Shown: positions 23,305 to 33,779, numbered from the stretch's first letter. The stretch is 64,000 nucleotides of DNA from Hoeflea sp. (GCF_030682515.1 NZ_JAUXOD010000121.1:1-64000); one strand, 5' to 3'. The notes: generated by a model not told the origin, from the letters alone. Translations and numbers: made by a program.

Positions 23305-23991
23305 GTGCGCATCTTGATTGTCGAGGATGACAAGGATCTCAATCGCCAGCTTACCGAGGCGCTGATCGAGCAGGGCTATCTGGTGGACCGCGCCTATGAC
23401 GGCGAGGAAGGCCATTATCTCGGCGACACCGAGCCCTATGACGCGGTGATCCTCGACATCGGCCTGCCGGAAATGGACGGCGTCACGGTGCTGGAGAAAT
23501 GGCGCGCCAGCCAGCGCGTCATGCCTGTGCTGATCCTGACGGCGCGCGACCGCTGGAGCGACAAGGTGGCGGGAATCGACGCCGGCGCCGATGATTATGT
23601 GACCAAGCCGTTCCATGTCGAGGAAGTGCTCGCACGCGTCCGTGCCCTGATTCGCCGCGCCTCGGGCCATGCCTCCTCGGAAATCTCCTGCGGCCCGGTT
23701 CGGCTCGACACCAAGGCGTCCAAGGCCAGTGTCGACGGGACCATGCTGAAACTGACCAGCCATGAATTCCGGCTCCTGTCCTACCTCATGCATCACATGG
23801 GCGAGGTGGTGTCGCGCACCGAACTGGTCGAACACATGTATGACCAGGATTTCGACCGGGATTCCAACACCATCGAAGTCTTTGTCGGACGGCTGCGCAA
23901 GAAGATCGGCGTCGACATGATCGAAACCGTGCGCGGCCTCGGCTACCGGATGGTCCCGCCGGACGGCGCCGACGCCGGCAAGTCCGGATGA
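23305..23991 (+). CDS. feuP: OmpR-family response regulator, FeuP-like
   Basis: This 228-residue regulator has a receiver domain with acidic pocket ED (LIVEDDKDL), phospho-acceptor Asp51 in ILDIGLPEMDG, Thr in ILTARD and Lys in VTKPFHVEEV. The winged-helix DNA-binding domain follows (LTSHEFRLLSYLMHHMGEVV, RLRKKIGVDMIETVRGLGYR). The wording of both domains closely fits rhizobial FeuP, which with FeuQ controls cyclic glucan export and osmoadaptation. It overlaps the kinase gene by an ATGA. The specific name is based on pattern and gene context. Confidence 0.85.
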   Translation: MRILIVEDDKDLNRQLTEALIEQGYLVDRAYDGEEGHYLGDTEPYDAVILDIGLPEMDGVTVLEKWRASQRVMPVLILTARDRWSDKVAGIDAGADDYVTKPFHVEEVLARVRALIRRASGHASSEISCGPVRLDTKASKASVDGTMLKLTSHEFRLLSYLMHHMGEVVSRTELVEHMYDQDFDRDSNTIEVFVGRLRKKIGVDMIETVRGLGYRMVPPDGADAGKSG

Positions 23992-25370
23992 AGCGCGGGT
24001 CGCTTACTGCCCGCGTTCTGCTGTTTGCCTCGGTATGGGCGGTGATCGCGCTTGTCGCCATCGCCATCGTGATTTCCCAGCTCTATCGTGCAGGCAGCGA
24101 ACGCGCCTTCAGCGACCTGCTGCGGGCCCACTTGAACAGCGTCATCAACGCGGTGTCGATCAATGCCGAGGGCCACCTCGCCGGCAACCCGCAGCTCGGC
24201 GACCTGGTGTTCGACCAGCCCGGCAGCGGATGGTTCTGGTTGGTGGAGCCGCTGGGCGCGCTGGAGAGCCCGAGGCTCGCCTCGATCTCGGTCGGCAACA
24301 CCGTGATTGCGCCGCCAGGCATCGCCGAGCTGCCATTCAACGAACGCTACCAGCGCACCTATCCGGCGGTCGACGCCCGGGGCAACCGGCTGGTGATCAT
24401 TGAGACCGAAGTCGAACTCGATGCCCAGGGCCATGCCGCGCGCTTCCGGGTGGCGGGCAACCGCGCAGTGCCGGAAGCCGACATCGCCGCGTTCTCGGGC
24501 AATCTCTATCTGGCGCTGGCGCTGTTCGGCATCGGCAGCCTGCTCGTCAACGCGGTCGCCATTCTCTATGGCCTGAGGCCGCTGGACCAGGCCCGCCAGG
24601 CGCTGGGGCGCATTCGCGCGGGCGAGGCGCAGAAGCTCGACGGCGCCTTTCCGCGCGAGATCGCGCCGCTGGCGGGCGAGATCAACGCGCTGATCGAGGC
24701 CAACCAGCGCGTGGTCGAGCGGGCCCGCATGCAGGTCGGCAACCTGGCGCATTCGCTCAAGACGCCGATCGCCGTGCTGATCAATGAAGCGCGCGACATG
24801 GGCCCGGCGCACGCCAAGCTGGTGAAGTCCCAGGCCGAGACCATGCAGGCCCAGGTGCAGACCTATCTCGACCGGGCCCGCATCGCCGCCCAGCGCGGCA
24901 GCGTGCTGGCCCGCACCGAAGCCGGCCCGGTGATCGAGCGGCTGGTGCGGGTGATGGCGAAACTCAACCGGGATCTCGATTTTTCCGCCGATATCGAGCC
25001 GCGCGACGCGGTGCTCGCCATGGAAGCCCAGGACCTGGAGGAGGCGCTCGGCAATCTGGTCGAAAATGCGGCCAAATTCGCGCGAACGACGGTCGTGGTC
25101 CGCTTGCGCCGGGCACCGGACGCCGGCGGGGAGCGGCCGATGTACCGGATCGACATCGACGACGACGGTCCGGGACTTGACGAGGCGGGCATGGCGGAGG
25201 CCATGAAGCGCGGCCGAAGGCTCGACGAATCCAAGCCCGGCACGGGCCTGGGCCTGTCGATCGTCGGCGAGATCGCGTCCGAGTACAAGGGCGGCTTCGC
25301 GCTGGCCCGGGCGCCGTCGGGTGGATTGTCGGCGCGGCTCAGCCTGCCGGCGCTGATTGCGGAAGCGTGA
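23988..25370 (+). CDS. feuQ: Sensor histidine kinase, FeuQ-like
   Basis: This 460-residue membrane kinase has a first membrane segment (ARVLLFASVWAVIALVAIAIV), a periplasmic sensor region of about 140 residues and a second segment near residues 175-195. HAMP-like linker follows, then the H-box NLAHSLKTPIAVL with His255, an N-box LGNLVENAAKFA and G-boxes DDDGPGL and GTGLGLSIV. It pairs with the preceding regulator through a 4-bp overlap. By homology to rhizobial FeuQ it senses low osmolarity; the adjacent secreted protein may modulate it. Confidence 0.85.
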   Translation: MKRGSLTARVLLFASVWAVIALVAIAIVISQLYRAGSERAFSDLLRAHLNSVINAVSINAEGHLAGNPQLGDLVFDQPGSGWFWLVEPLGALESPRLASISVGNTVIAPPGIAELPFNERYQRTYPAVDARGNRLVIIETEVELDAQGHAARFRVAGNRAVPEADIAAFSGNLYLALALFGIGSLLVNAVAILYGLRPLDQARQALGRIRAGEAQKLDGAFPREIAPLAGEINALIEANQRVVERARMQVGNLAHSLKTPIAVLINEARDMGPAHAKLVKSQAETMQAQVQTYLDRARIAAQRGSVLARTEAGPVIERLVRVMAKLNRDLDFSADIEPRDAVLAMEAQDLEEALGNLVENAAKFARTTVVVRLRRAPDAGGERPMYRIDIDDDGPGLDEAGMAEAMKRGRRLDESKPGTGLGLSIVGEIASEYKGGFALARAPSGGLSARLSLPALIAEA

Positions 25371-25480
25371 GAGGCCGGAATGAAGGCCACAATGCGGCCA
25401 CAGGAACGCGGCACAGAGTTGTGCGTTATGGTTTCAGGCGCGACGATTTCCGTGCGTTTGGACATGTAGGGACTAACGGT

Positions 25481-25930
25481 ATGGCATTTTCTTTCTCAAA
25501 CGTCGCAAGGCTCTTCTTTCTGGCAGGCCTGTCGGCCACTGTGGCCGGCTGCACAAGTGTTGGCGGCGCGCGGCCGCTGGCGTTCGGACCGGTCGAGGCC
25601 CCGAGGATCGGCGGCGGCGACGCACTCCTGGTCTCGCTGAATGGCGGCCTGCTGCCGCCCGAGACCATCAGGAGCCTCGGCACGCCGGACCAGATGCGCG
25701 CCCTGGCTGCCGAATACGAGGCGCTTGAAAAGGCCCCGCTCGGACAAAGGGTCGCCTGGAGGAGCCCGACGGGCAATGCGTCGGGCGAGGTTTTCGCCGG
25801 AACACCCTACCAGGTTGGACAGCAGAATTGCCGTCAATACACCCATGCCGCCACCATCAGGGGCGCTGCGGTGACACGGCAGGGCGCGGCCTGCCGCAAT
25901 GGGGATGGCAGCTGGACTCCTCTCGGCTGA
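25481..25930 (+). CDS. RT0821/Lpp0805-type surface antigen lipoprotein
   Basis: This 149-residue protein carries a lipoprotein signal: a hydrophobic leader ending GLSATVAGC with the lipid-modified cysteine at about residue 23. The mature part has LGTPDQMRALAAEYEALEKAPLGQRVAW, then an SPTGNASGEV and CRQYTHAATI, the pattern of the rickettsial 17-kDa/RT0821 surface antigen family. The cysteine pair in NCRQY and ACRNGD is typical. Probably an outer-membrane lipoprotein between the FeuPQ pair and the ccm operon. The ATG at 25481 is the only start with a proper leader. Confidence 0.82.
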   Translation: MAFSFSNVARLFFLAGLSATVAGCTSVGGARPLAFGPVEAPRIGGGDALLVSLNGGLLPPETIRSLGTPDQMRALAAEYEALEKAPLGQRVAWRSPTGNASGEVFAGTPYQVGQQNCRQYTHAATIRGAAVTRQGAACRNGDGSWTPLG

Positions 25931-26093
25931 CACGCGCTGGCGGTTTGATCCGTGTCATTGCTTTCGGGGTCGCGGGGTCTATCTCTGAATTGGGTGCCGA
26001 TGGGTTTCGGTTGCGACGCGACCAATCGCCCCAATCCCCCTCGCCGCGCCGATTGGTGTTGGAAAACAAACAATGCTCGGATATTGAAGCCAC

Positions 26094-27704
26094 ATGTTGT
26101 TCTGGGTAATCGTAGCCGTCATGACCGCCGCAACGACGCTGGCCCTGCTTGGGCCGGTGGCGCGCGCCCGCAGATCCGCCTCCGCCGCACCGGAGTCCCA
26201 CGATGTCGAGGTCTACCGCGACCAGTTGACCGAGATTGACCGCGACTTGGCCGATGGCCTGGTTGATTCGGTTCAGGCGGAAGTGGCGCGGACCGAAATC
26301 TCCCGTCGCCTGCTCACTGCGGCGCGCAAGAGCGAGGCAGCCGATGCGGCCGGCGCGAAGGCAGACAACCCTTGGCTTCGCCGCGGGGTCACCATTGCCG
26401 TTGCCCTCTTCATGCCGGTTGCCGCCATCACCGCCTATATCGAACTTGGGCGGCCCGATCTGCCGCAATTGCCCTTGTCGGCCAGGCTGGAGGCCCAACC
26501 CCAGGTGACCGATATCGCCATGCTGATTGCAAGGGCGGAGCAGCATTTGGCGGCCAACCCGGACGATGGCCGCGGCTGGGACGTGCTAGGGCCGATCTAC
26601 ATGCGCACCGGCCGCTTTGCCGAAGCCGCCACCGCGTTCCAGAAGTCGATCACGCTTCTGGGACCCTCGTCGGAGCGCCAGGCGAGCCTGGGGGAAGCGC
26701 TGTACTCCGCCGCGGGCGGCATTGTCACGGAGCAGGCGAGCCTCGCGTTTCAGACCGCCCGCGAGCTTGATTCGAACGATCCGAGGCCAAGGTTCTATCT
26801 GGCGCTGGCGCTGGCCCAGTCCGGCAAGACCACGGAAGCACGCGCGGCGTTTGCCGGCATGCTGGAAAGCGCGCCGGCGGGAGCGCCCTGGATACCGGCC
26901 GTCGAAAGCCAGATTGCCGCGCTGCAGCCAGACAGCGGACCGGTGGTCCCGGGCAACCCCTCCGCGGCCGATATCGCCGCCGCGCAGTCCATGAGCCCGG
27001 AAGACCGCCAGGCGATGATCGGCTCGATGATCGAAAGCCTCGCGGCTAAGCTCGCCGACGATCCCGACAATATCGAGGGCTGGCTGCGGCTGGTGCGGTC
27101 CTACGCGGTCACAGGAGACCGCGACAAGGCGCAGGCCGCGCTCGATCAGGCATTTGCCGCGTTCGCGCCCTCCGGATCCGAGCGCCAGGCCTTGAATGCG
27201 CTTGCCAACGAGCTCGGTTTGACCGCCATGCCGACTCTGGGCGGAGTGCCGATGGCGCCCGCGATCGCGGCCGACCCACAGCCGTCCGGCGAGCCGACGG
27301 CGGCCGCGCAGACGCCGTTCATCCTGCCCGGGGCAAGCGCCGGCGACACGCCTGCATCTGGAGCCGGGGACGCCGCCGCGGTCTCCGCTCCGACCCCGCC
27401 GGCAACGTCCGGCGGGCCGACCGAGGCCGATGTCGCCGCCGCGGCGGCGATGTCGGAGACGGATCGCATGGCGATGATCCGCGGCATGGTGGCGTCGCTC
27501 GACGCCAAGCTCACCGACAATCCGGACGATCTCGAGGGCTGGCTGCGGCTGGTCCGTTCCTACGCCGTCCTCGGTGACCGGGTGGCCGCCGGACAGGCGC
27601 TGGCTCGCGCCGGGGATGCATTCCCGGGCGACAGCGTCGGCGGCCTGGCACTGGCCGGTCTCGCGGCCCAACTTGGACTTGAACCTGTGGTGGAGGGCCA
27701 ATGA
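26094..27704 (+). CDS. ccmI: Cytochrome c biogenesis protein CcmI with duplicated C-terminal module
   Basis: CcmI presents apocytochrome c to the haem ligation complex. The N terminus ([20 protein letters not shown], then [18 protein letters not shown]) and a second membrane segment ([21 protein letters not shown]) are typical of CcmI/CycH. The periplasmic part has TPR repeats ([23 protein letters not shown]). Unusually, the module with [21 protein letters not shown] and [12 protein letters not shown] occurs twice (about 26960-27165 and 27420-27610), separated by a proline/alanine/threonine linker. This makes the protein 536 residues, longer than usual. It overlaps ccmE by an ATGA. Confidence 0.92.
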   Translation: MLFWVIVAVMTAATTLALLGPVARARRSASAAPESHDVEVYRDQLTEIDRDLADGLVDSVQAEVARTEISRRLLTAARKSEAADAAGAKADNPWLRRGVTIAVALFMPVAAITAYIELGRPDLPQLPLSARLEAQPQVTDIAMLIARAEQHLAANPDDGRGWDVLGPIYMRTGRFAEAATAFQKSITLLGPSSERQASLGEALYSAAGGIVTEQASLAFQTARELDSNDPRPRFYLALALAQSGKTTEARAAFAGMLESAPAGAPWIPAVESQIAALQPDSGPVVPGNPSAADIAAAQSMSPEDRQAMIGSMIESLAAKLADDPDNIEGWLRLVRSYAVTGDRDKAQAALDQAFAAFAPSGSERQALNALANELGLTAMPTLGGVPMAPAIAADPQPSGEPTAAAQTPFILPGASAGDTPASGAGDAAAVSAPTPPATSGGPTEADVAAAAAMSETDRMAMIRGMVASLDAKLTDNPDDLEGWLRLVRSYAVLGDRVAAGQALARAGDAFPGDSVGGLALAGLAAQLGLEPVVEGQ

Positions 27705-28171
27705 CCCGCAAGCAGAAACGATTGACCATCATCGCCGCCGGTGCGGTGTTCCTGGCCGGCGCCGCAGCCCTGGTGACATCGGCGCTGCGCGAACAGATCG
27801 TGTTCTTCAATTCGCCCACCGACGTGCTGGCCCAGCAGCTGGCGCCGGGCACAAGGGTGCGGCTCGGCGGGTTGGTGGAAGCGGGCACGGTCGAGCGCGG
27901 CGAGAATTCAGCCGTCACCTTCCAGGTCACCGACACCAGTGCCTCGGTCAAGGTGCGCTATGTTGGCATCCTGCCCGACCTGTTCCGCGAAGGCCAGGGC
28001 GTGGTGACCGAAGGCGTGTTCTCCCCGGATGAAGGCACGTTCCTGGCCGATACGGTGCTTGCCAAGCACGACGAGAACTACATGCCCAAGGAAGTCGCCG
28101 ATGCGCTCAAGGCGCAGGGTGTCTGGAAGGAAGGCGACCCGGCACCGGGCGTCGGCATCCAAACGCAATAG
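27701..28171 (+). CDS. ccmE: Haem chaperone CcmE
   Basis: This 156-residue periplasmic haem chaperone has an N-terminal membrane anchor ([23 protein letters not shown]), an OB-fold ([32 protein letters not shown]) and the haem-binding motif with His123 in [10 protein letters not shown], followed by the conserved Tyr127. Length is standard. It is translationally coupled to ccmI and followed by ccmF. Confidence 0.96.
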   Translation: MTRKQKRLTIIAAGAVFLAGAAALVTSALREQIVFFNSPTDVLAQQLAPGTRVRLGGLVEAGTVERGENSAVTFQVTDTSASVKVRYVGILPDLFREGQGVVTEGVFSPDEGTFLADTVLAKHDENYMPKEVADALKAQGVWKEGDPAPGVGIQTQ

Positions 28172-28232
28172 GCCGCACGCGGTCGATGTCGTGAAACTTT
28201 GAGCCGTTGAAGCTATTGGAGGTGAGGACGCC

Positions 28233-30227
28233 ATGATCACAGAAATCGGCCATTTCGCCCTTGTGCTTGCGCTGGCCACGTCCATTGTCCAGTCCTTCGC
28301 GCCGCTGATCGGCGCCCGGCGCCGCGATGCCGGTCTGATGGCGATCGGTCCGGTGGCGGCCATGGCCTCACTGACGCTGGTGGCGATCGCGTTCGCCGCC
28401 CTGACCTATGCCTATGTGACCTCGGATTTCTCGGTCCTGAACGTGGTCGAGAACTCGCATTCCTTGAAGCCGATGCTCTACAAGGTGACCGGTGTATGGG
28501 GCAACCACGAGGGCTCGATGCTGCTGTGGGTGCTGATCCTGGTGCTGTTTTCGGCGCTCGTGGCGCTGTTCGGGCGCAATCTGCCCGACACGCTGAAAGC
28601 CAATGTGCTCTCCGTCCAGGCCTGGATCACGGTGGCCTTCCTGCTGTTCGTGCTGCTCACCTCCAATCCGTTCATCCGGCTCGACCCGGCGCCCGCGGAA
28701 GGCAACGACCTCAATCCGATCCTGCAGGACATCGGCCTCGCCATCCACCCGCCGCTGCTCTATCTCGGCTATGTCGGGTTCTCCATATCGTTCGCCTTCG
28801 CCATTGCCGCCCTGATTGAGGGCCGCATTGACGCCGCCTGGGCGCGCTGGGTGCGGCCGTGGACGCTGACCGCCTGGGTGTTTCTCACCGCCGGCATCTC
28901 GATGGGCAGCTACTGGGCCTATTACGAGCTCGGCTGGGGCGGCTGGTGGTTCTGGGATCCGGTCGAGAACGCCTCCTTCATGCCCTGGCTGGTGGGCACG
29001 GCGCTGCTGCACTCGGCGGTGGTGATGGAAAAGCGCGAGGCGCTCAAGATCTGGACGGTGCTCCTGGCCATCCTCACCTTCTCGTTCTCGCTGCTGGGCG
29101 CATTCCTCGTCCGCTCCGGCGTTCTCACATCGGTGCACGCCTTCGCCACCGATCCCGAACGCGGCGTGTTCATCCTGGGTATTCTGGTGGTCTTCATCGG
29201 CGGCGCGCTGGCGCTGTTCGGCCTGCGCGTCGGCACCTTGAAGGCCGGCGGCATGTTCGCGCCGATCTCGCGCGAAGGCTCGCTCGTGCTCAACAATCTA
29301 TTCCTGACCACGGCGGCGGCCACCGTGCTGATCGGCACGCTCTATCCGCTGCTACTGGAAGCTGTCACCGGCACCAAGATCTCGGTCGGCGCGCCCTTCT
29401 TCAACCTGACCTTCGGTCCGCTGATGGTGCCCCTGTTGATGGCGGTGCCGTTCGGGCCGCTGCTCGCCTGGAAGCGCGCCGATCTGGCGGGCGCGGCGCA
29501 CCGGCTTTACTTTGCCATTGGCGCCTCCCTGCTGGTCGGTCTCGGCGTGGTGTTCGTGCAGACCGGCGCCCCGGTCCTGGCCGGACTCGGCATCGCGCTC
29601 GGCATGTTCCTGATCTTCGGCGCGCTCACGGATCTCGCCTTGCGCGCCGGCATCGGAAGGGTGAGCCCGGGCGTCGCCTGGAGCCGCCTGTCGGGCCTAC
29701 CGCGCTCGGCCTTCGGCTCGGCGCTGGGGCACCTGGGACTGGGCGTCACGGTGATCGGCATCGTCATGGTGAGCGTGTTCTCGACCGAGACGGTGGTCGC
29801 CATGAAGCCCGGCGACACCGCCACGGCCGGCGGCTACGAGCTCCACTTCGACGGCATTCGCGAGTACAGCGGGCCGAACTACACCGCCCAGTCGGGCGAA
29901 TTCACGGTCTCGCGCAACGGCGAGGAAGTGGCGATGATCGCCTCGGCCAAGCGCTTCTACCAGGCGCGCGGCATGCCCACGACCGAGGCCGGAATCCTGA
30001 CCTTCGGTGCGAGCCAGCTCTACATCGCGCTCGGCGATCCGGAAGCCAATGGCGGCCTCGTGGTGCGGATCTGGTGGAAGTCATGGGTCACCTTCATCTG
30101 GTACGGCACCGTGGTGATGATGATCGGCGGGATCCTGTCGCTGTCCGACCGCCGGCTCCGGATTGGCGCTCCCAACCGGGCGAGGTCCAGCAAGGTCGGC
30201 GCAAAGCCTGCCGAGGCCACCGCATGA
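28233..30227 (+). CDS. ccmF: Haem lyase CcmF
   Basis: This polytopic membrane protein of 664 residues ligates haem to apocytochrome c. It contains the tryptophan-rich WWD motif [20 protein letters not shown] at about residues 230-250. The conserved histidine regions are present, for example [14 protein letters not shown] and [16 protein letters not shown], and many transmembrane helices follow. Length and motifs match the family. A GGAGGTGAGG ribosome site precedes the ATG. The end overlaps ccmH (ATGA). Confidence 0.97.
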   Translation: MITEIGHFALVLALATSIVQSFAPLIGARRRDAGLMAIGPVAAMASLTLVAIAFAALTYAYVTSDFSVLNVVENSHSLKPMLYKVTGVWGNHEGSMLLWVLILVLFSALVALFGRNLPDTLKANVLSVQAWITVAFLLFVLLTSNPFIRLDPAPAEGNDLNPILQDIGLAIHPPLLYLGYVGFSISFAFAIAALIEGRIDAAWARWVRPWTLTAWVFLTAGISMGSYWAYYELGWGGWWFWDPVENASFMPWLVGTALLHSAVVMEKREALKIWTVLLAILTFSFSLLGAFLVRSGVLTSVHAFATDPERGVFILGILVVFIGGALALFGLRVGTLKAGGMFAPISREGSLVLNNLFLTTAAATVLIGTLYPLLLEAVTGTKISVGAPFFNLTFGPLMVPLLMAVPFGPLLAWKRADLAGAAHRLYFAIGASLLVGLGVVFVQTGAPVLAGLGIALGMFLIFGALTDLALRAGIGRVSPGVAWSRLSGLPRSAFGSALGHLGLGVTVIGIVMVSVFSTETVVAMKPGDTATAGGYELHFDGIREYSGPNYTAQSGEFTVSRNGEEVAMIASAKRFYQARGMPTTEAGILTFGASQLYIALGDPEANGGLVVRIWWKSWVTFIWYGTVVMMIGGILSLSDRRLRIGAPNRARSSKVGAKPAEATA

Positions 30228-30712
30228 GATCGTTGCGCCAGGCGCTGGCCGCCTTCGTGCTGATGCTGGCGCTGGTCGCGCCGGCATCAGCCTTCAATCC
30301 CGACGAAGTGCTCGACGATCCGGCGCTCGAGGCGCGGGCGCGATCGCTGTCGCTCGAATTGCGCTGCCTGGTGTGCCAGAACCAGTCGATCGACGATTCC
30401 AACGCCGAACTGGCCCGGGACCTGAGGCTGCTGGTGCGCGAACGCCTCGTGGCGGGTGACAGCGACGAGGACGTGATCACCTATGTCGTTTCCCGCTATG
30501 GCGAATTCGTGCTGCTCAAGCCGCGCTTTTCCGTCCAGACAGTGCTTTTGTGGGGCGCGCCGGTGGCGATCCTTCTGATCGGCGCCACGGTGATGGTGAT
30601 GAATGGCCGCAGCCGCAGCCGGGCCGCCGCGGCGCCCGGCCAGGACGGGCTCTCGACCGCCGAACGGGCCGAGCTCGCGAAACTGTTGAAAGACCGTGAT
30701 CAGCATTCCTGA
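30224..30712 (+). CDS. ccmH: Cytochrome c maturation thiol reductase CcmH
   Basis: This 162-residue protein has a signal peptide ([17 protein letters not shown]) and the redox motif [11 protein letters not shown] with Cys48 and Cys51. A C-terminal membrane anchor ([20 protein letters not shown]) completes the CcmL-type topology. It keeps apocytochrome haem-binding cysteines reduced. It ends the ccmIEFH set; other ccm genes (A-D, G) are not in this window, as is usual in rhizobia. Confidence 0.96.
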   Translation: MRSLRQALAAFVLMLALVAPASAFNPDEVLDDPALEARARSLSLELRCLVCQNQSIDDSNAELARDLRLLVRERLVAGDSDEDVITYVVSRYGEFVLLKPRFSVQTVLLWGAPVAILLIGATVMVMNGRSRSRAAAAPGQDGLSTAERAELAKLLKDRDQHS

Positions 30713-30747
30713 TAGGGTCCCTCCGAGTGAATCGGAGGAACCAGGAC

Positions 30748-31977
30748 ATGGCCGCACACGCGATCAAGGCCGAATTTGAAGGCCATTCCGGCGCGACGCT
30801 CGCCGCGCGGCTCGACATGCCGGCGGGCGAAATCCGCGCCTGGGCGCTGTTTGCCCATTGCTTCACCTGCTCCAAGGACACGCTGGCTGCCAAGCGGATC
30901 TCGGGCGAACTCGCCCGCGCCGGCATCGCCGTGATGCGGTTCGACTTCACCGGGCTGGGCTCAAGCGACGGCGACTTCGCCTCCACCAATTTCTCCTCCA
31001 ATATCGAGGACCTGCGCGCCGCAGCCCGTTGGCTGGAGGAGCACCATGACGCGCCCAAAATCCTGGTCGGGCACTCGCTCGGTGGCGCCGCCGTGCTGGC
31101 GATCGCCGGGGAGCTGGCCTCGGTCAAGGCGGTCGCCACGATTGGCGCGCCGTCTGAGGCGAGCCATGTGATCGGCAATTTCAGCCAGCATGTCGAGGAG
31201 ATCAGGGCGAAGGGAGAGGCCGAGGTCGATCTCGGCGGGCGGCCCTTCACCATCCAGCGGCAGTTCGTCGAGGATGTAAACGCCATCAGCCTGGGCGAGC
31301 GCATCGGCAGCATGAAGAAGGCGCTCCTGGTGCTGCATGCCCCGCGCGACGCGGTGGTGGGCATCGACAATGCCGGCGCCATCTTCGCAGCCGCCAAACA
31401 TCCCAAGAGCTTTGTCTCGCTCGATGACGCCGATCATCTGCTGACACGCGAGGCCGACGCCAATTATGTGGCCGGCGTGATCGCCTCCTGGGCGTCGCGC
31501 TACCTGCCCGCCGACATGGCCCGCCACGAGGATGATCCGGTGGAAGACGTGGTCGTTGCCGAAACCGGGCAGGGCACGTTCCAGGTGGCCGTCCAGGCCG
31601 GGCTGCACCGGTTCCTGGCCGACGAGCCGGCGGATGTCGGCGGCGCGGACACCGGACCATCCCCCTATGATCTCATCTCGGCGGCGCTCGGCGCCTGCAC
31701 GGCCATGACCCTGCGCATGTATGCCCGGTTCAAGAAGATCGAGCTTGGTCTGGTCACCGTCACGGTGCGACACAGCAAGATGCACGCCAGGGACTGCCTT
31801 GACTGCACCGACGAGGAACGTGGGGGCGGCGGCAAGATCGACCGCTTCGAGCGGGTGATCTCCATTGACGGCGGCGCGCCGGAGGGGCTCGCCGACAAGA
31901 TCGCCGAGATTGCCGGGAAATGCCCGGTTCACCGGACGCTCGAGCACACCGCGAAGGTGGTCACCACCGTCGAATGA
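30748..31977 (+). CDS. Bifunctional alpha/beta hydrolase - OsmC family protein
   Basis: This 409-residue fusion has an N-terminal alpha/beta hydrolase with the nucleophile elbow GHSLGGAAVL, an acid in HAPRDAVVGID and a histidine in DDADHLLTR. An OsmC-type domain (about residues 275-405) follows, with SPYDLISAALGACTAMTLRMY and a second cysteine in GKCPVHRTLEHTA. OsmC domains reduce organic peroxides through the two cysteines. The two-domain arrangement is found in other proteobacteria and may link ester or thioester hydrolysis to peroxide defence, but its substrate is unknown. CGGAGG precedes the chosen ATG; an in-frame ATG 21 nt earlier lacks a good site. Confidence 0.9.
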   Translation: MAAHAIKAEFEGHSGATLAARLDMPAGEIRAWALFAHCFTCSKDTLAAKRISGELARAGIAVMRFDFTGLGSSDGDFASTNFSSNIEDLRAAARWLEEHHDAPKILVGHSLGGAAVLAIAGELASVKAVATIGAPSEASHVIGNFSQHVEEIRAKGEAEVDLGGRPFTIQRQFVEDVNAISLGERIGSMKKALLVLHAPRDAVVGIDNAGAIFAAAKHPKSFVSLDDADHLLTREADANYVAGVIASWASRYLPADMARHEDDPVEDVVVAETGQGTFQVAVQAGLHRFLADEPADVGGADTGPSPYDLISAALGACTAMTLRMYARFKKIELGLVTVTVRHSKMHARDCLDCTDEERGGGGKIDRFERVISIDGGAPEGLADKIAEIAGKCPVHRTLEHTAKVVTTVE

Positions 31978-32120
31978 AACGCCAGCGTCAATTGCGGCAA
32001 GGACAAGGCTGCCAACATTACAAAGGTTTAATGATCCGGAAAGCTTGCAGTAACTCACACAGCCCTATCTGTACGTCCTAAGCCGCAAAGTCGGCTGGAA
32101 CCAACAAAAGAGGTTGAGAC

Positions 32121-33686
32121 ATGTCGAACAAGCCCCGCAAGCTTTCCAAAGGTTTCCTGTCCACGACCGCGATCGCAGGCGTTGCCGCGGCGCTGCTGGC
32201 CACCGGTGTGCCCGCCCCGATTTCCAACGCCTTTGCCGAAGCCGTGCGCGTGGAAGCGCCGCAGGCGCCGAGTTTTGCCGATGTCGTCGAGGCGGTGTCG
32301 CCGGCCGTCGTGTCCGTGCGCGTGCAGGCCGAAACCAGGCCGGTATCCAATGACGGCCCGTTCAGCTTCGATTTCAACGGACGCGGCTTCGATGACCTCC
32401 CCGACGACCACCCGATGAAGCGCTTCTTCGATCAGTTCGGCCGCGGCTTCGGCGAGCAGCCGGGCCGGGAAGAGCGCCGCGCCGAACGCGACCGCCGCGG
32501 CCCCGGCATGCAGGATCGGCCGGGCCGGGTGCGTCCGGTGAGCCAGGGCTCGGGCTTCTTCATCTCCGAGGATGGCATGCTGGTCACCAACAGCCATGTC
32601 ATCGGCAAGGGCACGGCTTTCACCGTGATCATGGATGACGGCACCGAGCTTGAAGCCACGCTGGTCGGCCGCGACGACCGCACCGATCTCGCCGTGCTTA
32701 AGGTCGAGGAAGAGCGCAAGTTCACCTATGTGGATTTCGCCGATGACACCAAGATCCGCATCGGTGACTGGGTCGTTGCTGTCGGCAACCCCTTCGGACT
32801 TGGCGGCTCTGTGACCGCAGGCATCGTCTCGGCGCGCGGCCGCGACATCGGCGCCGGCCCCTATGATGACTTCATCCAGGTGGACGCCGCCGTCAACCGC
32901 GGCAATTCGGGCGGCCCGACCTTCAACCTCAACGGCGAAGTGATCGGCATCAACACCGCCATCTTCTCGCCCTCGGGCGGCAATGTCGGCATTGCCTTCG
33001 CCATTCCGGCCAGCACCGCCCGCTCGGTGATCAGGGACCTGATCGAGAACGGGTCGGTCGAGCGCGGCTGGTTGGGCGTGCAGATCCAGCCGGTCACCTC
33101 CGACATCGCCGAATCGCTCGGCCTTGCCGGGTCGAACGGCGCCCTGGTGGCAGAACCCCAGAAGGGAACGCCCGCCGAGAAGGCCGGCATCAAGGCAGGC
33201 GACGTGGTCACGGCCGTCGATGGAGACACGGTCAAGGGTCCGCGCGAGCTGGCCAAGATGATTGCCGCGATGGATCCGGGCAAGACCGTCGACATCACCA
33301 TCTGGCGCAATGGCAAGAGCGAGACCCTGAAGGTCGAACTCGGCTCGCTCCCCACGGACGTCGCGGCCGTGACACCCGCCGAGGAGGACGTTCCTTCGGC
33401 TCCCCAGGCTGAAGCCACGCTCGATGATTTCGGGCTGACAGTGGTTCCCGCCGAAACCGGAACCGGCCTGGTGATCACCGCGGTTGAGCCCGACAGCGCC
33501 GCCGAGGAGCGCGGCCTGCGCGCCGGTGACGTCATCGTCGCAGTCAACAACCAGGAGGTCAAAACCTCCACGGATGTGGTGAGCATCATCGACGCCGCCG
33601 CCAAGGACGGCCGCAAGGCCGCCCTGTTCCAGGTGGAAAACGAGAACCGGTCGCGCTTCGTGGCCCTGCCGATCGACCAGGGCTGA
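32121..33686 (+). CDS. degP: DegP/HtrA family periplasmic serine protease
   Basis: This 521-residue protein combines a signal peptide (TTAIAGVAAALLATGVPAPISNAFA) with a trypsin-like domain whose triad is His159 (TNSHVIG), Asp189 (DRTDLAVL) and Ser263 (RGNSGGP). Two PDZ domains follow (LGVQIQPVTSDIAE and LVITAVEPDSAAEERGLRAG). It degrades or refolds damaged periplasmic proteins. The acidic/arginine linker EERRAERDRRGPG corresponds to the variable LA-loop region. It is followed by a strong terminator, so it is separate from the two-component genes downstream. Confidence 0.95.
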   Translation: MSNKPRKLSKGFLSTTAIAGVAAALLATGVPAPISNAFAEAVRVEAPQAPSFADVVEAVSPAVVSVRVQAETRPVSNDGPFSFDFNGRGFDDLPDDHPMKRFFDQFGRGFGEQPGREERRAERDRRGPGMQDRPGRVRPVSQGSGFFISEDGMLVTNSHVIGKGTAFTVIMDDGTELEATLVGRDDRTDLAVLKVEEERKFTYVDFADDTKIRIGDWVVAVGNPFGLGGSVTAGIVSARGRDIGAGPYDDFIQVDAAVNRGNSGGPTFNLNGEVIGINTAIFSPSGGNVGIAFAIPASTARSVIRDLIENGSVERGWLGVQIQPVTSDIAESLGLAGSNGALVAEPQKGTPAEKAGIKAGDVVTAVDGDTVKGPRELAKMIAAMDPGKTVDITIWRNGKSETLKVELGSLPTDVAAVTPAEEDVPSAPQAEATLDDFGLTVVPAETGTGLVITAVEPDSAAEERGLRAGDVIVAVNNQEVKTSTDVVSIIDAAAKDGRKAALFQVENENRSRFVALPIDQG

Positions 33687-33742
33687 GCCCCGGCCCAACC
33701 GACCACAGCCGGTGACATGCTCGTCATGTCCCGGATGTCCAG

Positions 33743-33779
33743 ACGCGGCGGGCTGTCCCCCTCAGGCCCGCCGCGTTTT
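33743..33779 (+). terminator. Rho-independent terminator after degP
   Basis: A long GC stem (CGCGGCGGGC / GCCCGCCGCG) with a 12-nt loop is followed by TTTT at 33776-33779. It lies about 60 nt after the degP stop. Confidence 0.85.
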
